Assembly: GCA_964468645.1 (NCBI GenBank) | Contig: CAYXUU010000004.1 | Location: 1 to 64,000, forward strand | Reading direction: 5' to 3' | Source of the DNA: JAIOZK01 sp964468645 | GTDB lineage: Bacteria; Bacteroidota; Bacteroidia; Bacteroidales; JAIOZK01 | Length of the DNA stretch: 64,000 nt | Part shown: piece by piece, positions 34,122 through 43,895 of the stretch | Position numbering within the stretch: position 1 is the stretch's first letter | Layout: each line of letters begins with the position of its first letter | Notes under the pieces: model-generated | What the model was told of the DNA's origin: nothing | What the model saw: the letters and a program-made list of their open reading frames with translations, nothing else | Databases searched by the model: none | Program-made: the position numbers and the translations under genes

Positions 34122-36491
34122 CTACTGAATAACTATTTTAGACTGTGTTATAAATTCATTGCCCTTATCGATCAGAATGATATAGTAAACACCTGGTGTA
34201 TGATTATGGGTATCCCATTGAATTGATTTCAGACCGGATGTAAGGTTGATCGAATCAACGAGTTGGCCGCTTGAATTAAACATTTCAAGTCTTGAATCAT
34301 TTGTAAAATCATATCCTATGTTAACAATCCTTTGTGCAGGATTTGGAAAAACTTTCAAGTCATTAACTTTATGATTACTGATTCTTTCATCAGTACCTAC
34401 AAGTTGAGTATCCCAAACGGCAAGTGTATATTCACCCATTTGAAGATCCTGTACATAAAGATTGCCCACCATATAAATTCCTTCTTTTGTAAAATCAATG
34501 CCTTCCCACGCTGAAGCAGCCGATGGTCGATATAAAATAATAATAGAATCTTCCGAGCTGGTGATCAGTGTATTATCGAGCATATTGGGTTTGCTGTAAA
34601 AAAATCTGCCTTCAGCAGTAAATTCTTCTGGGATTATGCCTTCGATCTTCCAGTATCTGTAATCAGACAGAGTTAATCCGGGTATGGGTACTTCCAGGGT
34701 ATCAGGTGGTAACCAGTGGTGTGTTACCCTGACAAATGCTGAATCACTTAATGTTGTTACATCCAATCCGAAAAATGTATTTGGAAAGTTATATTCCTCT
34801 GGTACATTAAAAACATAATAACTGTCAGTAGTTGCATCACACATTTTTTCCTCCAGATCTATCATAACCAGTATTGGTTCCGATTCCAGTTGTTTCACTG
34901 AATGACCCTGTTTACCATCAAACATCAACGTATCTGTACTCATCTCCCAGTTTGAATCCATAAATGTTACCTCTATGATATTAGCGTTACCGATATAATC
35001 GTTTCCTTTTCTTTTTTGCCCGGGATAGATTTGAGCGGAATAACCGTTACCAGATGGCTCAACACTGAATGAATCAATAATATATCCGGGGGTGCCGGCA
35101 TGGTAAACCCAGTTTTCGAAAAATCCGTTCATGTCAAATTCAGTAAAATCTGTCAGGAAGTTTTCCATTTCTTCGGAACAAATTGAAGTGAAAGCGTATT
35201 CATTGAGAAATGCTGTGATGGCATCAAAGAACAGATCATCACCAAGATATGCCCTGAGACTTTGAACAACAGTAGCGCCGCGATCGTAAGCTGTCATTCC
35301 ATAAGTAACGATTTGAGGAATTTCATTTAATGGAAAATAGGCACCATCACCACCATTTCCGGTTGTATGACAATATTGAAGGACGGTGGCATTCATTTCA
35401 CTCATTGCTGTTTTAAAATCTTCATAGCTGTAAAGATCTTCAAGATAAAAGACCTGGCAGAAAGTTGCCCATCCTTCGTTTATCCACATTTCCTCGGCAG
35501 AACAACACGTAACAAGGTCGCCAAACCACATATGGAATAGTTCATGCGCCATCAGGCTTTCATCGCTCAGGTTGCCATTAATAGAACTATTGGAATATGC
35601 GATATTGGTGGCGTGTTCCATGGCGCCACCTACAGCAGTTCCAACATATCCTATCCTATCCCATCTGTACGGTCCAAAATGTGTTTCATAAATATTGGTG
35701 ATTTCATTCAGGTGTACAAAAGAACCATCAACTTTATCCAGGTCCTGTGGCCTGACGTAAATATTTACAGGAATATCCTCAACAATACCATGATAGGTGT
35801 CCTCCCATAAAACATAATTTCCTGTTGCTACAGATGCCAGATAGGACGGGATTTCCTGTGGTAAACTCCAGTGATATGTTTGTGAGTAGTCATTTTGAGT
35901 TTTCCCTTGTAACATTCCACCGCAAACCGCTGTCATTCCTTCACCTACTGTGATATGACAGTCGTATGTTGCCCTGTCGGTGAAATTGTCAACACATGGA
36001 AACCATGATTTACCCATGTTATGAGGAATATTGTCAATACTTACCCCGAGATTGTATACATAGTCTCCGGAAAAATTAAACCCACCCCAACCGTCATGAT
36101 ACGGGTGTCCGTTATAGTAAACTACTACATCAATGGTATCCCCTGTGCTAATTGGTGAATTTAACTGAATTTCCAGAAGTGGATCGTAATGAATAAAATC
36201 ATTGATAAACGCTCCTTCAACTTTAACCGAGTCAACAGACAGGTCCATTAACTGTAGAAAAACAAATTCAAGGTTGTCGATTTTCGTTGTAAGTTCTACT
36301 GTTGTATAGCCCTGAATTGTTTGTTGACCTATATCGATATACTCAAGATGTATATCATAATGAACGGCATCAATGGTATCCCCGATATCCCTGTCTGAAA
36401 TATTTGCCTGGGTATTTCCAATTGATATAAGCATAATGAGTACAAGATAAATAAAGGCGATGTTATTGCTAATAAATTGTAAAATTTTCAT
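34122..36491 (-). CDS. M1-family metallopeptidase with type IX secretion tail
   Basis: This 789-residue secreted zinc aminopeptidase has a signal peptide (about 1-29), and the M1 active site H316-ELFH320 with E339 (WINEGW). The substrate-binding GxMEN motif reads GGAMEHATN (about 288-296), with His in place of Asn. The C-terminal 75 residues (VFPNPAQRIVNIGYDF, ending with KIVIQ) form a type A sorting domain for the type IX secretion system, so it is probably secreted or cell-surface attached. The genes for the secretion machinery are not in the window. Confidence 0.9.
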   Translation of the reverse strand: MKILQFISNNIAFIYLVLIMLISIGNTQANISDRDIGDTIDAVHYDIHLEYIDIGQQTIQGYTTVELTTKIDNLEFVFLQLMDLSVDSVKVEGAFINDFIHYDPLLEIQLNSPISTGDTIDVVVYYNGHPYHDGWGGFNFSGDYVYNLGVSIDNIPHNMGKSWFPCVDNFTDRATYDCHITVGEGMTAVCGGMLQGKTQNDYSQTYHWSLPQEIPSYLASVATGNYVLWEDTYHGIVEDIPVNIYVRPQDLDKVDGSFVHLNEITNIYETHFGPYRWDRIGYVGTAVGGAMEHATNIAYSNSSINGNLSDESLMAHELFHMWFGDLVTCCSAEEMWINEGWATFCQVFYLEDLYSYEDFKTAMSEMNATVLQYCHTTGNGGDGAYFPLNEIPQIVTYGMTAYDRGATVVQSLRAYLGDDLFFDAITAFLNEYAFTSICSEEMENFLTDFTEFDMNGFFENWVYHAGTPGYIIDSFSVEPSGNGYSAQIYPGQKRKGNDYIGNANIIEVTFMDSNWEMSTDTLMFDGKQGHSVKQLESEPILVMIDLEEKMCDATTDSYYVFNVPEEYNFPNTFFGLDVTTLSDSAFVRVTHHWLPPDTLEVPIPGLTLSDYRYWKIEGIIPEEFTAEGRFFYSKPNMLDNTLITSSEDSIIILYRPSAASAWEGIDFTKEGIYMVGNLYVQDLQMGEYTLAVWDTQLVGTDERISNHKVNDLKVFPNPAQRIVNIGYDFTNDSRLEMFNSSGQLVDSINLTSGLKSIQWDTHNHTPGVYYIILIDKGNEFITQSKIVIQ

Positions 36492-36725
36492 AATCTTGTT
36501 TTTGTTAGAATTACCGGTATAAAATTAGTTATTTTGCATCGAATGCCATAAATAATTATCAGTCAATCACAGATTGTTCAATACCGTACATCAACTGTAG
36601 GCTTATGAACACAGGAAAATATTCTTCCAAAAAATCACATTTATATTTATCTGTTTTTCAAATACCTGTGATAGTGGCATGTTTTTAGTTATTTTTATTG
36701 CGCAAAATAATTAATCCAAATAATA

Positions 36726-38198
36726 ATGAGAAGACATAGTATTTTGATCAGGAGTTTCACTTTTTCTCTGCTTGCAACACTGGTTTTATCCGTTGCCGGC
36801 ACCCTGTATGCACAAAACCTCTGGACACTGGAGGATTGTATCAATTATGCCCTTGACAACAATATTCAGGTGAAGCAAAAACAACTTGACATCGAGTTAC
36901 AGGAAGAGTATTTATTAACATCCAAACTTGATATGTTACCCGACCTGAACGGTTATGTTTCGCATGGGTATAACTGGGGGAAATCGGTTGACAGGTTCAC
37001 AAACGAGTTTGCCACTGAAAGGGTCAGGTCCAATAACCTTTATGCTTCATCAAATTTTACCATTTTTAATGGTTTTAGAAAACTAAACACCATGAAGCAA
37101 AGCAAGCTGTACCTGCTGGCAACAAATTATGAATCAGATAAATTCATGGATGATATTTCATTAAACATAGTTACCTATTATTTAACGATCCTTTACAATA
37201 CAGAAAATCTTAAGATAGCTCAAAGCCAGCTGGATATTACGACACAACAAGTCTCAAGGACACAAAAACTGGTTGAGGCCGGTACCCTTGCCAGGGGTGA
37301 TCTGTTGACCGTTGAAGCCCAGGCAGCAACTGAAGAATTGAATGTTATTACAGCGATGAATAACCTCGAATTAGCTTATCTTGATTTAAGCCAGGCACTG
37401 GATTTGCCCACACCTGAAGGCTTCGAAATTGAAATACCGGTGGTGCGAATTACCGAGCAGATAGGATTACTTCCAAATCCGGAATCTGTTTATAACTATG
37501 CCCTGATAAGCAGGCCTGAGATTAAAGGGGCAGAAACCAGGCTTGAGGCTTCTGAAAAAGGGATCAGTATTGCAAAGGGAGGCATGAGTCCAAATCTGTA
37601 TTTGAGTGGTTCATGGGGAAGCGGTTATTCGGGAGCTAATAAAGTTGGTGAAGATGAAACTACAACCTACCCGATAATAGGATATACTGAAGGAACGAAC
37701 CCAATTCCGGTAATATCAGCCTATCCTTCTATAACATATGCTGATTATAAAGTTAAGGGATTTGGAGACCAGCTTAAAGATAACAACAACAGGAGCTTTA
37801 TGATCCACTTGAATATTCCCATATTTAATGGGTGGCAAACCAATTCTGCTATTCAACAGGCAAAAATCAGTCAGCAGAATGCCTATTATAATCTGGAGCT
37901 CGAAAAACTAAACCTTAACAAAATTATAAACCAGGCTTATGCCGATGCATCTGCTGCTTATAAGAAATACATATCATCAATAAAGAATGTTGATGCAACC
38001 ACAGAAGCATTCAAGTATGCTGAACAGAAATTTAATGTTGGCCTTATTACTTCCCTGGAATACAATGAATCCAAAAAGGAAAATACACTTGCACAATCAC
38101 TACTGATAAGTGCCAAATATGAATACCTGTACACAGTAACTATTCTGGATTTTTATATGGGTAATCCTATTTCAATCGACAAATTCAGGGCAAATTAA
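36726..38198 (+). CDS. TolC-family outer-membrane channel
   Basis: This 490-residue protein has a signal peptide (cleavage near LYAQN) and the repeated coiled-coil/beta pattern of TolC channels. Segments are TLEDCINYALDNNIQVKQK, QSKLYLLATNYES, TQKLVEAGTLARGDLLTVEA (the conserved turn), and a second half starting with QKFNVGLITSLEYNE. It forms the outer-membrane exit duct of tripartite pumps. A terminator lies after it, and an adaptor gene follows. No pump gene is adjacent. Confidence 0.9.
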   Translation: MRRHSILIRSFTFSLLATLVLSVAGTLYAQNLWTLEDCINYALDNNIQVKQKQLDIELQEEYLLTSKLDMLPDLNGYVSHGYNWGKSVDRFTNEFATERVRSNNLYASSNFTIFNGFRKLNTMKQSKLYLLATNYESDKFMDDISLNIVTYYLTILYNTENLKIAQSQLDITTQQVSRTQKLVEAGTLARGDLLTVEAQAATEELNVITAMNNLELAYLDLSQALDLPTPEGFEIEIPVVRITEQIGLLPNPESVYNYALISRPEIKGAETRLEASEKGISIAKGGMSPNLYLSGSWGSGYSGANKVGEDETTTYPIIGYTEGTNPIPVISAYPSITYADYKVKGFGDQLKDNNNRSFMIHLNIPIFNGWQTNSAIQQAKISQQNAYYNLELEKLNLNKIINQAYADASAAYKKYISSIKNVDATTEAFKYAEQKFNVGLITSLEYNESKKENTLAQSLLISAKYEYLYTVTILDFYMGNPISIDKFRAN

Positions 38199-38224
38199 TA
38201 TTATGCGAATCATTATATTTTTAG

Positions 38225-38255
38225 AACCCTCTTTAAAAGAGGGTTTTTCTTTTTG
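38225..38255 (+). terminator. Terminator between TolC-like and adaptor genes
   Basis: AACCCTCTTTAAAAGAGGGTT is a perfect hairpin (38225-38245), followed by TTTTCTTTTTG. It partly isolates the adaptor gene from the TolC-like gene, though both read in the same direction. Confidence 0.75.
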
Positions 38256-38327
38256 TTCTCTATACATATTTAATTAATTTTACGCCTTTCTTGGCAGCTA
38301 TTTGCATATCATTTAAAATCACATTCC

Positions 38328-39692
38328 ATGAAAAAGAAAAAATCAAAAAAGAAAAAATGGTACATCATTGGAGGGATCATTGTCATCATTGTTCTTATAA
38401 TTATGGCAGTAAATAAAGGGAATAGTACAGCGGAAATTGAAGTTGCCACCGAATTAATTGAAAGAAGAAACATTGTTGAAACCGTATCGGCCAATGGTAA
38501 AATACAACCTGAAGTTGATGTAGCCATAAGCCCTTATATCTCAGGAGAGGTTATCAGGTTAAATGTAAGGGAAGGTGATGATGTTAAGAAGGGTGATTTG
38601 CTTGCTGTTATTGATCCGGAGATTTACAAGTCGAATTATGACCGGATGAGAGCGGCCCTGAGCACCCAACAGGCAAATCTCGCCAATGCTAAGGCCAGGC
38701 TTGCACAATCAAAAGCCCAGTATTCAAATCAAAAACTGTCTTTTGAAAGAAGTGAAAAACTATGGAAACAGAATGTGGTTTCAGATGCTGATTATGAAGC
38801 TGCCAGAGCGGCTTTTGAGGTTGCCGGAGCTGATGTGGAAGCAGCACAGGAAAGTGTGAAAGCTGCAGAATATTCTGTTCAGAGTTCAAGGGCATCCCTG
38901 GAAGAAGCAGAAGAAAATCTCAGGCGGACAAATATATTTTCCCCGAATGATGGAACCGTTTCAAAACTCAATATTGAAATTGGAGAACGTGTTGTTGGGG
39001 CATCACAGTTTTCCAGCGGGACGGAAATCATGAAAATTGCCAACCTGAACAGTATGGAGGTAAATGTTGAAGTTAATGAAAATGATATTGTAAGGGTATC
39101 GATGAATGATACCTGCGAAATTGAAGTTGATGCTTACCTCGACAGGGATTTCAAAGGTGTTATCACAGAAATTGCAACATCTGCCAATGTCACAGGAATC
39201 AGCGCCGACCAGGTTACTAATTTCGATGTGAAAATCCATATACTTAAAGAATCCTATGAGGATCTCCTTACTGAAGAAAAGCCTAATATGTCTCCTTTCA
39301 GACCCGGTATGTCTGCCACTGTTGATATTCAAACTGAAACTGTTTATAGTGTTCTCTCAGTTCCCATCCAGGCTGTAACAACACGTCCCGACACAACCGG
39401 GAAACTAAAATCAACACGTGAAATAATTGAGGAGGAAAAGCTGGAAGATAAAGAAGGTGTTAGCGATGATGAAGAGGAACTTGAGGTGGTATTCATTTAT
39501 GATGAAGGCAAGGCCAGGTTACAGGTTGTCAAAACCGGTATTCAGGATAATACCTATATTCAAATTAAGGAGGGTGTTGAAGCCGAACAGGATGTGATCA
39601 CTGCCCCCTATCGTGCTGTATCAAAACAGCTTGAAAATAATGATGCCGTGAAAAAGGTTGATAAGAAAGATCTCTTTAAGTCTGATGATTAG
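38328..39692 (+). CDS. HlyD/MacA-type periplasmic adaptor
   Basis: This 454-residue membrane-fusion protein has a very basic start (KKKKSKKKKW) followed by one membrane helix (about 13-25). A lipoyl/barrel-sandwich half PYISGEVIRLNVREGDDVKKGD (runs on) precedes a long coiled-coil hairpin at about 105-190 with Ala/Gln-rich heptads. Beta-barrel and membrane-proximal domains follow to the C-terminus. It links an inner-membrane pump to a TolC-like channel; the pattern fits MacA-type adaptors of ABC exporters. No macB-like permease is next to it. Confidence 0.87.
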   Translation: MKKKKSKKKKWYIIGGIIVIIVLIIMAVNKGNSTAEIEVATELIERRNIVETVSANGKIQPEVDVAISPYISGEVIRLNVREGDDVKKGDLLAVIDPEIYKSNYDRMRAALSTQQANLANAKARLAQSKAQYSNQKLSFERSEKLWKQNVVSDADYEAARAAFEVAGADVEAAQESVKAAEYSVQSSRASLEEAEENLRRTNIFSPNDGTVSKLNIEIGERVVGASQFSSGTEIMKIANLNSMEVNVEVNENDIVRVSMNDTCEIEVDAYLDRDFKGVITEIATSANVTGISADQVTNFDVKIHILKESYEDLLTEEKPNMSPFRPGMSATVDIQTETVYSVLSVPIQAVTTRPDTTGKLKSTREIIEEEKLEDKEGVSDDEEELEVVFIYDEGKARLQVVKTGIQDNTYIQIKEGVEAEQDVITAPYRAVSKQLENNDAVKKVDKKDLFKSDD

Positions 39693-39740
39693 CTTGCCAT
39701 TAAACATTGAATAAAAAATAACAGGCTAAATTGATTAAAG

Positions 39741-40439
39741 ATGGTCCTGATTTTAGGAATCGAAACCGCTACCCAATCATGTTCAGTTTCCCTTGGGGGT
39801 TCTGATTCGATCATTGCCAGCAGGACCTCAAATGAAAAAAATGCCCATGCTACCAATATTTCAATTTTCATTGACCAGGTAGTTAATGAAAGCGGTATCT
39901 CATTTTCACAACTTGATACCATTGCTGTTAGTAAAGGCCCCGGATCATATACCGGTTTAAGAATAGGGGTTTCAACGGCCAAGGGTTTATGCTATTCCAT
40001 TGATAAACCTTTAATCGGAATCAATACACTTCAGGCTATGGCCTATGGGATGGCAAAATCCCACAGCCCTGAAAAGGCTGTTCTGTTATGCCCAATGATC
40101 GATGCAAGGAGAATGGAAGTTTATTCCGCTTTGTTTGACTTACATAGCAATGAATTAAGGGAAACAAGAGCTGAAATTATCGACAAAGATTCATTTTCAG
40201 ATTTTATTGACAAATATAAACTTGTATTTTTTGGTGATGGGGCCGGAAAGTGTAGAGAGGTCTTAGGACACCATCCCAATTCGATATTTATTGATGGATT
40301 TAATCCTTCAGCAGATCACATAATCGAACTTGCTGACAAGAAATTCCGGAAAGGGGAATTTGAAAATGTGGCATATTTTGAACCCTTTTACCTGAAGGAT
40401 TTTATTGCAGGTAAACCAAGGGTAAAAGGATTACAATAA
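39741..40439 (+). CDS. tsaB: tRNA threonylcarbamoyladenosine biosynthesis protein TsaB
   Basis: This 232-residue ASKHA-fold protein works with TsaD and TsaE to make t6A at position 37 of ANN-decoding tRNAs. Hallmarks are ILGIETATQSCSVSLGG at the N-terminus, DTIAVSKGPGSYTGLRIGVS (about residues 57-76), and PMIDARRMEVYSALFD. The length is typical. It lies 48 bases after the adaptor gene and 19 bases before the small Cys-pair gene. Confidence 0.94.
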   Translation: MVLILGIETATQSCSVSLGGSDSIIASRTSNEKNAHATNISIFIDQVVNESGISFSQLDTIAVSKGPGSYTGLRIGVSTAKGLCYSIDKPLIGINTLQAMAYGMAKSHSPEKAVLLCPMIDARRMEVYSALFDLHSNELRETRAEIIDKDSFSDFIDKYKLVFFGDGAGKCREVLGHHPNSIFIDGFNPSADHIIELADKKFRKGEFENVAYFEPFYLKDFIAGKPRVKGLQ

Positions 40440-40458
40440 TAAGTAAACCAATACTATC

Positions 40459-40620
40459 ATGGCCAAAGAAAAAAAATTCAGTTGCGAAACCTGCGGGCTT
40501 CGCAGAAGAGCAGAAGCAAAACCAAAATCATTACTGGGCCGGTTCTGGCGCTGGCATATTAAGTGGTGCCCTGGATGGAAGGCGTATCAAAAGCATTTGG
40601 AAGAAACGAAAGCAGCATAG
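40459..40620 (+). CDS. 53-residue Cys-pair protein
   Basis: The ATG at 40459 opens a 53-residue basic protein that starts MAKEKKFSCETCGLRRRAE. It has a CxxC pair (C9, C12) and an aromatic C-terminal patch with a third Cys, WRWHIKWCPGWKAYQ. The TAG stop is at 40618-40620. A CxxC plus a HxxxC (H-I-K-W-C) arrangement could bind zinc. It sits 19 bases after tsaB, so it is likely co-transcribed. The high share of W, R and K and the good start context support that it is real. I know no function. Confidence 0.65.
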   Translation: MAKEKKFSCETCGLRRRAEAKPKSLLGRFWRWHIKWCPGWKAYQKHLEETKAA

Positions 40621-40704
40621 ACTAAGTACCATATAGGTATTTTACCTATTTATTTCATTAAAAAAGTAGGCGTTTATGCCTATTACTTTAATCCATAGTT
40701 GCAA

Positions 40705-40712
40705 TATATTTG
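40705..40712 (+). promoter_or_regulatory. -7 box for propeller lipoprotein gene (TATATTTG)
   Basis: TATATTTG matches TAnnTTTG 51 bases before the ATG at 40764. Confidence 0.4.
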
Positions 40713-40763
40713 GAGTCTGATATTTATTTTATCAACCTATTTTTAGAAAATCAATATTAAAAA

Positions 40764-42635
40764 ATGCAAACCATGAAAAATTATTTTTATTTATTTATTG
40801 CTGGGGTAGTTTTTATCAGTGCATGTAACCTGAAAACTCAAACCACAGGTGAAATCACAAAATTCTTGCCTGATACTTCAGCCACAATCAAGGGTAGTAT
40901 GAACGGGCCCCAGGATCTGGTTTTATCAAAAGACGAAAAGACAATCTTTGTAACTAATCTTGCGATAAACACCGTTTCTGTTTTTACTAAAAATGAACAC
41001 GGCGAATTTGTCGTAAACAAGGACGCTGAACTTTCGCATGGCATGAAAACACCAACTGGTATTACACTGGATCCATCAAACGAAGATTTATATGTTGCAA
41101 GTTATAGCAACAGCAAAATATTTGTTTTCAGTAAGGATGCTAACGGAAAGTATACTAATAACGAAGAACTGGAGATTACCGAAGGTGTCAATGGCCCATA
41201 TGATATTTCAATTGCACCCGATGGTATGTTGCTTGTTTGTAATTTCAACAATAATACAATGCAGGGGTATTTAAAAAATGAGGCTGGTAAATACATCTCC
41301 AACCCCAAAGCGCTTATTAAAGGTTTAAACCAGCCTATCGGAATTAGCGGTGGAAAGGATGGATCAATCTATATTTCCAATTTCGGAATAAATACAATTG
41401 TTGTATATAATAAAAACAAAGACGGAGGTTATTCCCAGGATCAAAGCGGTAGTTTTTCAAAAGGTTTAATGGGCCCAAATATGATCGTTTTTGACCAGGA
41501 TGGATTAGCCTATGTTGCTGATCTTAATACTAGTGCAATTGCGGTTTTTGAAAAGGATAAGGACGGGAAATATGCCTTGAGTATCGAAAAATCATTAATC
41601 GATAATCTCAACAGTTGTAATGCCCTGGCTTTTGCTGATAAAGGCAATACGATGTATGTACTCAATTATGGTGGGAATAATATTACCGTTTATACAAAGG
41701 GGAAAACAACTGTACCCAGGGAAGAACAAGATGCGATAACAAAACACCTTATCCCTGTTGTTCCTCATGCTCCCGATACTGGTAATGTTATACAAACCAT
41801 GCAAGATTATACTGCTGAGCTGTCCGAAACAATAAAAGATGGTATTTCTGGTCCGCAGCACATGATGTTTGATAAAGATGGGCTAATGTATGTTGTAAAT
41901 ATGACTGCCAATTCGGTTACTGTTTTCAAAAAGGGGGAAAATGGAGTTTATATAAATGATCCGTCACTTACATTCAAAGAGGCAATGAATACACCAACCG
42001 GTATTCTTATTGATGATGAAGGGATTATTTATGTAATGAGTTATATGGGGGATATTATACTTGCTTATTCAAAATCTGCTTCAGGAAAATATGTGCCCGC
42101 ACCGGATAAAAACATTAAGAAGGGTGTTTACGGACCATCTACTGGATTCATAGATTCAAATGGTACAATGTATGTTACTAACTTCAACAATAATTCGGTC
42201 GGTGTGTATGAAAAAAATGGAGATGGGAATTATGCAGCAGTTGAAACTAAAATGATTACCGGCAACCTGGTTAAGCCTGTCGCTGTTGGCATTGATAAGG
42301 ATGGTGTTATGTATGTTACCAATTATGGAAGTAAGATAATTACTGCTTTTACAAAAGACAATAAAGGACAATTTGTATTCAATGGAACATTTACTATTGA
42401 GTGTAAAAAAATAGGATCTTATGCAGTAAGGATTAAGGATGACATTCTGGTCATTTCAAACTATAACAACAACAGGGTTGATTTTTATGGAAAAACCAAA
42501 GAGGGTTATCGCATACTCGCTAACTCAATAACAAAAGATATCAACCAGCCAACTGATATGGCATTTGATAAAGACGGGCAATTATATGTGTTTGATTATG
42601 AACATAATTCTATAGTGGTACTTGAAAAAGATTAA
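40764..42635 (+). CDS. NHL-like beta-propeller lipoprotein
   Basis: This protein of 623 residues (620 from ATG 40773) has a lipobox FISAC (Cys 21). The rest is a series of about a dozen repeats of 45-50 residues with the pattern (I/M)YV(T/V)N(F/Y)xxN(S/T)(I/V)xVYxK. Examples are DLYVASYSNSKIFVFSKD, TMYVTNFNNNSVGVYEKN and VMYVTNYGSKIITAFTKD, which fit NHL or SMP-30-like propellers. Two propellers are likely, separated at about residue 335, where the repeats are interrupted by a loop (HAPDTGNVIQTM). Function is probably ligand or protein binding in the outer membrane periphery; nothing more can be said. Confidence 0.82.
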   Translation: MQTMKNYFYLFIAGVVFISACNLKTQTTGEITKFLPDTSATIKGSMNGPQDLVLSKDEKTIFVTNLAINTVSVFTKNEHGEFVVNKDAELSHGMKTPTGITLDPSNEDLYVASYSNSKIFVFSKDANGKYTNNEELEITEGVNGPYDISIAPDGMLLVCNFNNNTMQGYLKNEAGKYISNPKALIKGLNQPIGISGGKDGSIYISNFGINTIVVYNKNKDGGYSQDQSGSFSKGLMGPNMIVFDQDGLAYVADLNTSAIAVFEKDKDGKYALSIEKSLIDNLNSCNALAFADKGNTMYVLNYGGNNITVYTKGKTTVPREEQDAITKHLIPVVPHAPDTGNVIQTMQDYTAELSETIKDGISGPQHMMFDKDGLMYVVNMTANSVTVFKKGENGVYINDPSLTFKEAMNTPTGILIDDEGIIYVMSYMGDIILAYSKSASGKYVPAPDKNIKKGVYGPSTGFIDSNGTMYVTNFNNNSVGVYEKNGDGNYAAVETKMITGNLVKPVAVGIDKDGVMYVTNYGSKIITAFTKDNKGQFVFNGTFTIECKKIGSYAVRIKDDILVISNYNNNRVDFYGKTKEGYRILANSITKDINQPTDMAFDKDGQLYVFDYEHNSIVVLEKD

Positions 42636-42683
42636 TGTGATTATTCTGATTTAAGTGCTAAGCCCTGATGAGGTTAATTATGA

Positions 42684-42724
42684 AAGGCTGCCTGAAGTGT
42701 ATTCAATCTGGCAGCCTTTTTTAT
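42684..42724 (+). terminator. Terminator after propeller lipoprotein gene
   Basis: AGGCTGCC (42685-42692) pairs with GGCAGCCT (42710-42717), and a TTTTTT run follows. It separates the lipoprotein gene from the convergent metal island. Confidence 0.8.
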
Positions 42725-42811
42725 TTCCAACGCATTTCAAAAAAACAATATTAAAGCTTAATACCTTATATGTATTATGCGGTTCATGAGTCTGATCAAT
42801 TAACCTTGCAT

Positions 42812-43468
42812 CTAGCAATGATCATCACTCCCACATGAACAATTTAAGGAATTACTTTTTGCTTTTTCAAAAGCTTCCCGTCCTTCTTTAAAAGCAAACC
42901 AGGCAATCCCAAGTGATCCGATAATATCTATATATCCTATCTGGAAAATCTCATATAACCCGCTGGCGGCAAGTAAAATAATACTCAGGTAAAAACACGT
43001 TTTTGTACAGTTGGCATCGGCAATGATAGCATCAGATTTCAGTCTTTTTCCGATCTTTAGTTTATAGGCCATCAGGAAATACATGGTGGCGATTGAGATT
43101 GTTGAGATAATAATGCCCGGTACTGTTGTTTCCGGTTTGTTGTTTTGAATGATGTTGATTACCGATCCGGCCAGCAGTCCGGCTGTGAGGATAAAAAAAC
43201 CAATACCGGTAATACGAAGCGCGGTTTTTTCAAACCTGTCCCTGTTCTTCACATCTGCCCCTGCTTTCTTCATTCGCACGACCATATGCGCAATACCAAT
43301 TCCGGATACTACCTCTACAAAACTGTCAATACCAAAACCCAGCAAAGCCAGGGTATCATCTGAAATTCCGAAAGTAATAGAAATTATACCCTCCGCAATA
43401 TTGTACGCAATCGTAACAAAAGCAAGCCAGAGAGCAATATTTAAGTCTTTTAGCTGAGATCTATTCAC
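42812..43468 (-). CDS. Cation diffusion facilitator-type transporter
   Basis: This 218-residue protein has about six membrane helices and CDF-like signatures: AYNIAEGIISITFG in helix 1, and GFGIDSFVEVVSG in helix 2 with the acidic D48 and E52. It has a metal-binding helix pair with SDAIIADANCTKTC and an unusual Cys-rich tail CSCGSDDHC. The cytoplasmic C-terminal domain of typical CDF proteins is absent. It probably exports divalent or soft metal ions. It ends the metal island, 29 bases after the small HMA gene. Confidence 0.82.
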   Translation of the reverse strand: MNRSQLKDLNIALWLAFVTIAYNIAEGIISITFGISDDTLALLGFGIDSFVEVVSGIGIAHMVVRMKKAGADVKNRDRFEKTALRITGIGFFILTAGLLAGSVINIIQNNKPETTVPGIIISTISIATMYFLMAYKLKIGKRLKSDAIIADANCTKTCFYLSIILLAASGLYEIFQIGYIDIIGSLGIAWFAFKEGREAFEKAKSNSLNCSCGSDDHC

Positions 43469-43497
43469 AATTCTATTTTAGTGTTATTTAGAATCTA

Positions 43498-43857
43498 TTA
43501 ATGTGGTGGTGTGCCTTTCTGGCAACACTTTGGCAATTTATCATGGGCTTTCTGATCTGCCAACACATCATCGGCGTCATATCCAATCTTTGACACCGCT
43601 TCCCGCAAATTTTCAGGCGTTGTTTTGTTTGCTTTGTACTTAATAGTCAGAACCTTGGTTTCAAGATCAAGCTCGACTTCCTTAACACCTTTTTCAAAGG
43701 CCATGTCATGCTCAAGTCGTTCTTTACACATCTTACAAACAGCTGATGTTTTAATCTTAATCTCCTTAATTTTATTGTCTGTTTCCTGTGCCAATAGGTT
43801 TCCTGGTATAAATGATATCATTAGAACTACCAGTAATAACAGTTTTGTCGCTTTCAT
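43498..43857 (-). CDS. Exported HMA-domain metallochaperone-like protein
   Basis: This 119-residue protein has a signal peptide (about 1-24) and a heavy-metal-associated ferredoxin-like domain with C41-KMC44 (VCKMCKERLEH). The later LTIKYKANKTTPENLREAVSK is typical of the fold. A tail KLPKCCQKG adds a CC pair. It could bind Cu(I) in the periplasm and hand it to a transporter. The tail resembles that of the third HMA protein in this island (NALPGCCKY). Confidence 0.85.
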   Translation of the reverse strand: MKATKLLLLVVLMISFIPGNLLAQETDNKIKEIKIKTSAVCKMCKERLEHDMAFEKGVKEVELDLETKVLTIKYKANKTTPENLREAVSKIGYDADDVLADQKAHDKLPKCCQKGTPPH

Positions 43858-43895
43858 TGATTTTTATTTAAATTATTAATTTTTCCCCTGTAGTT

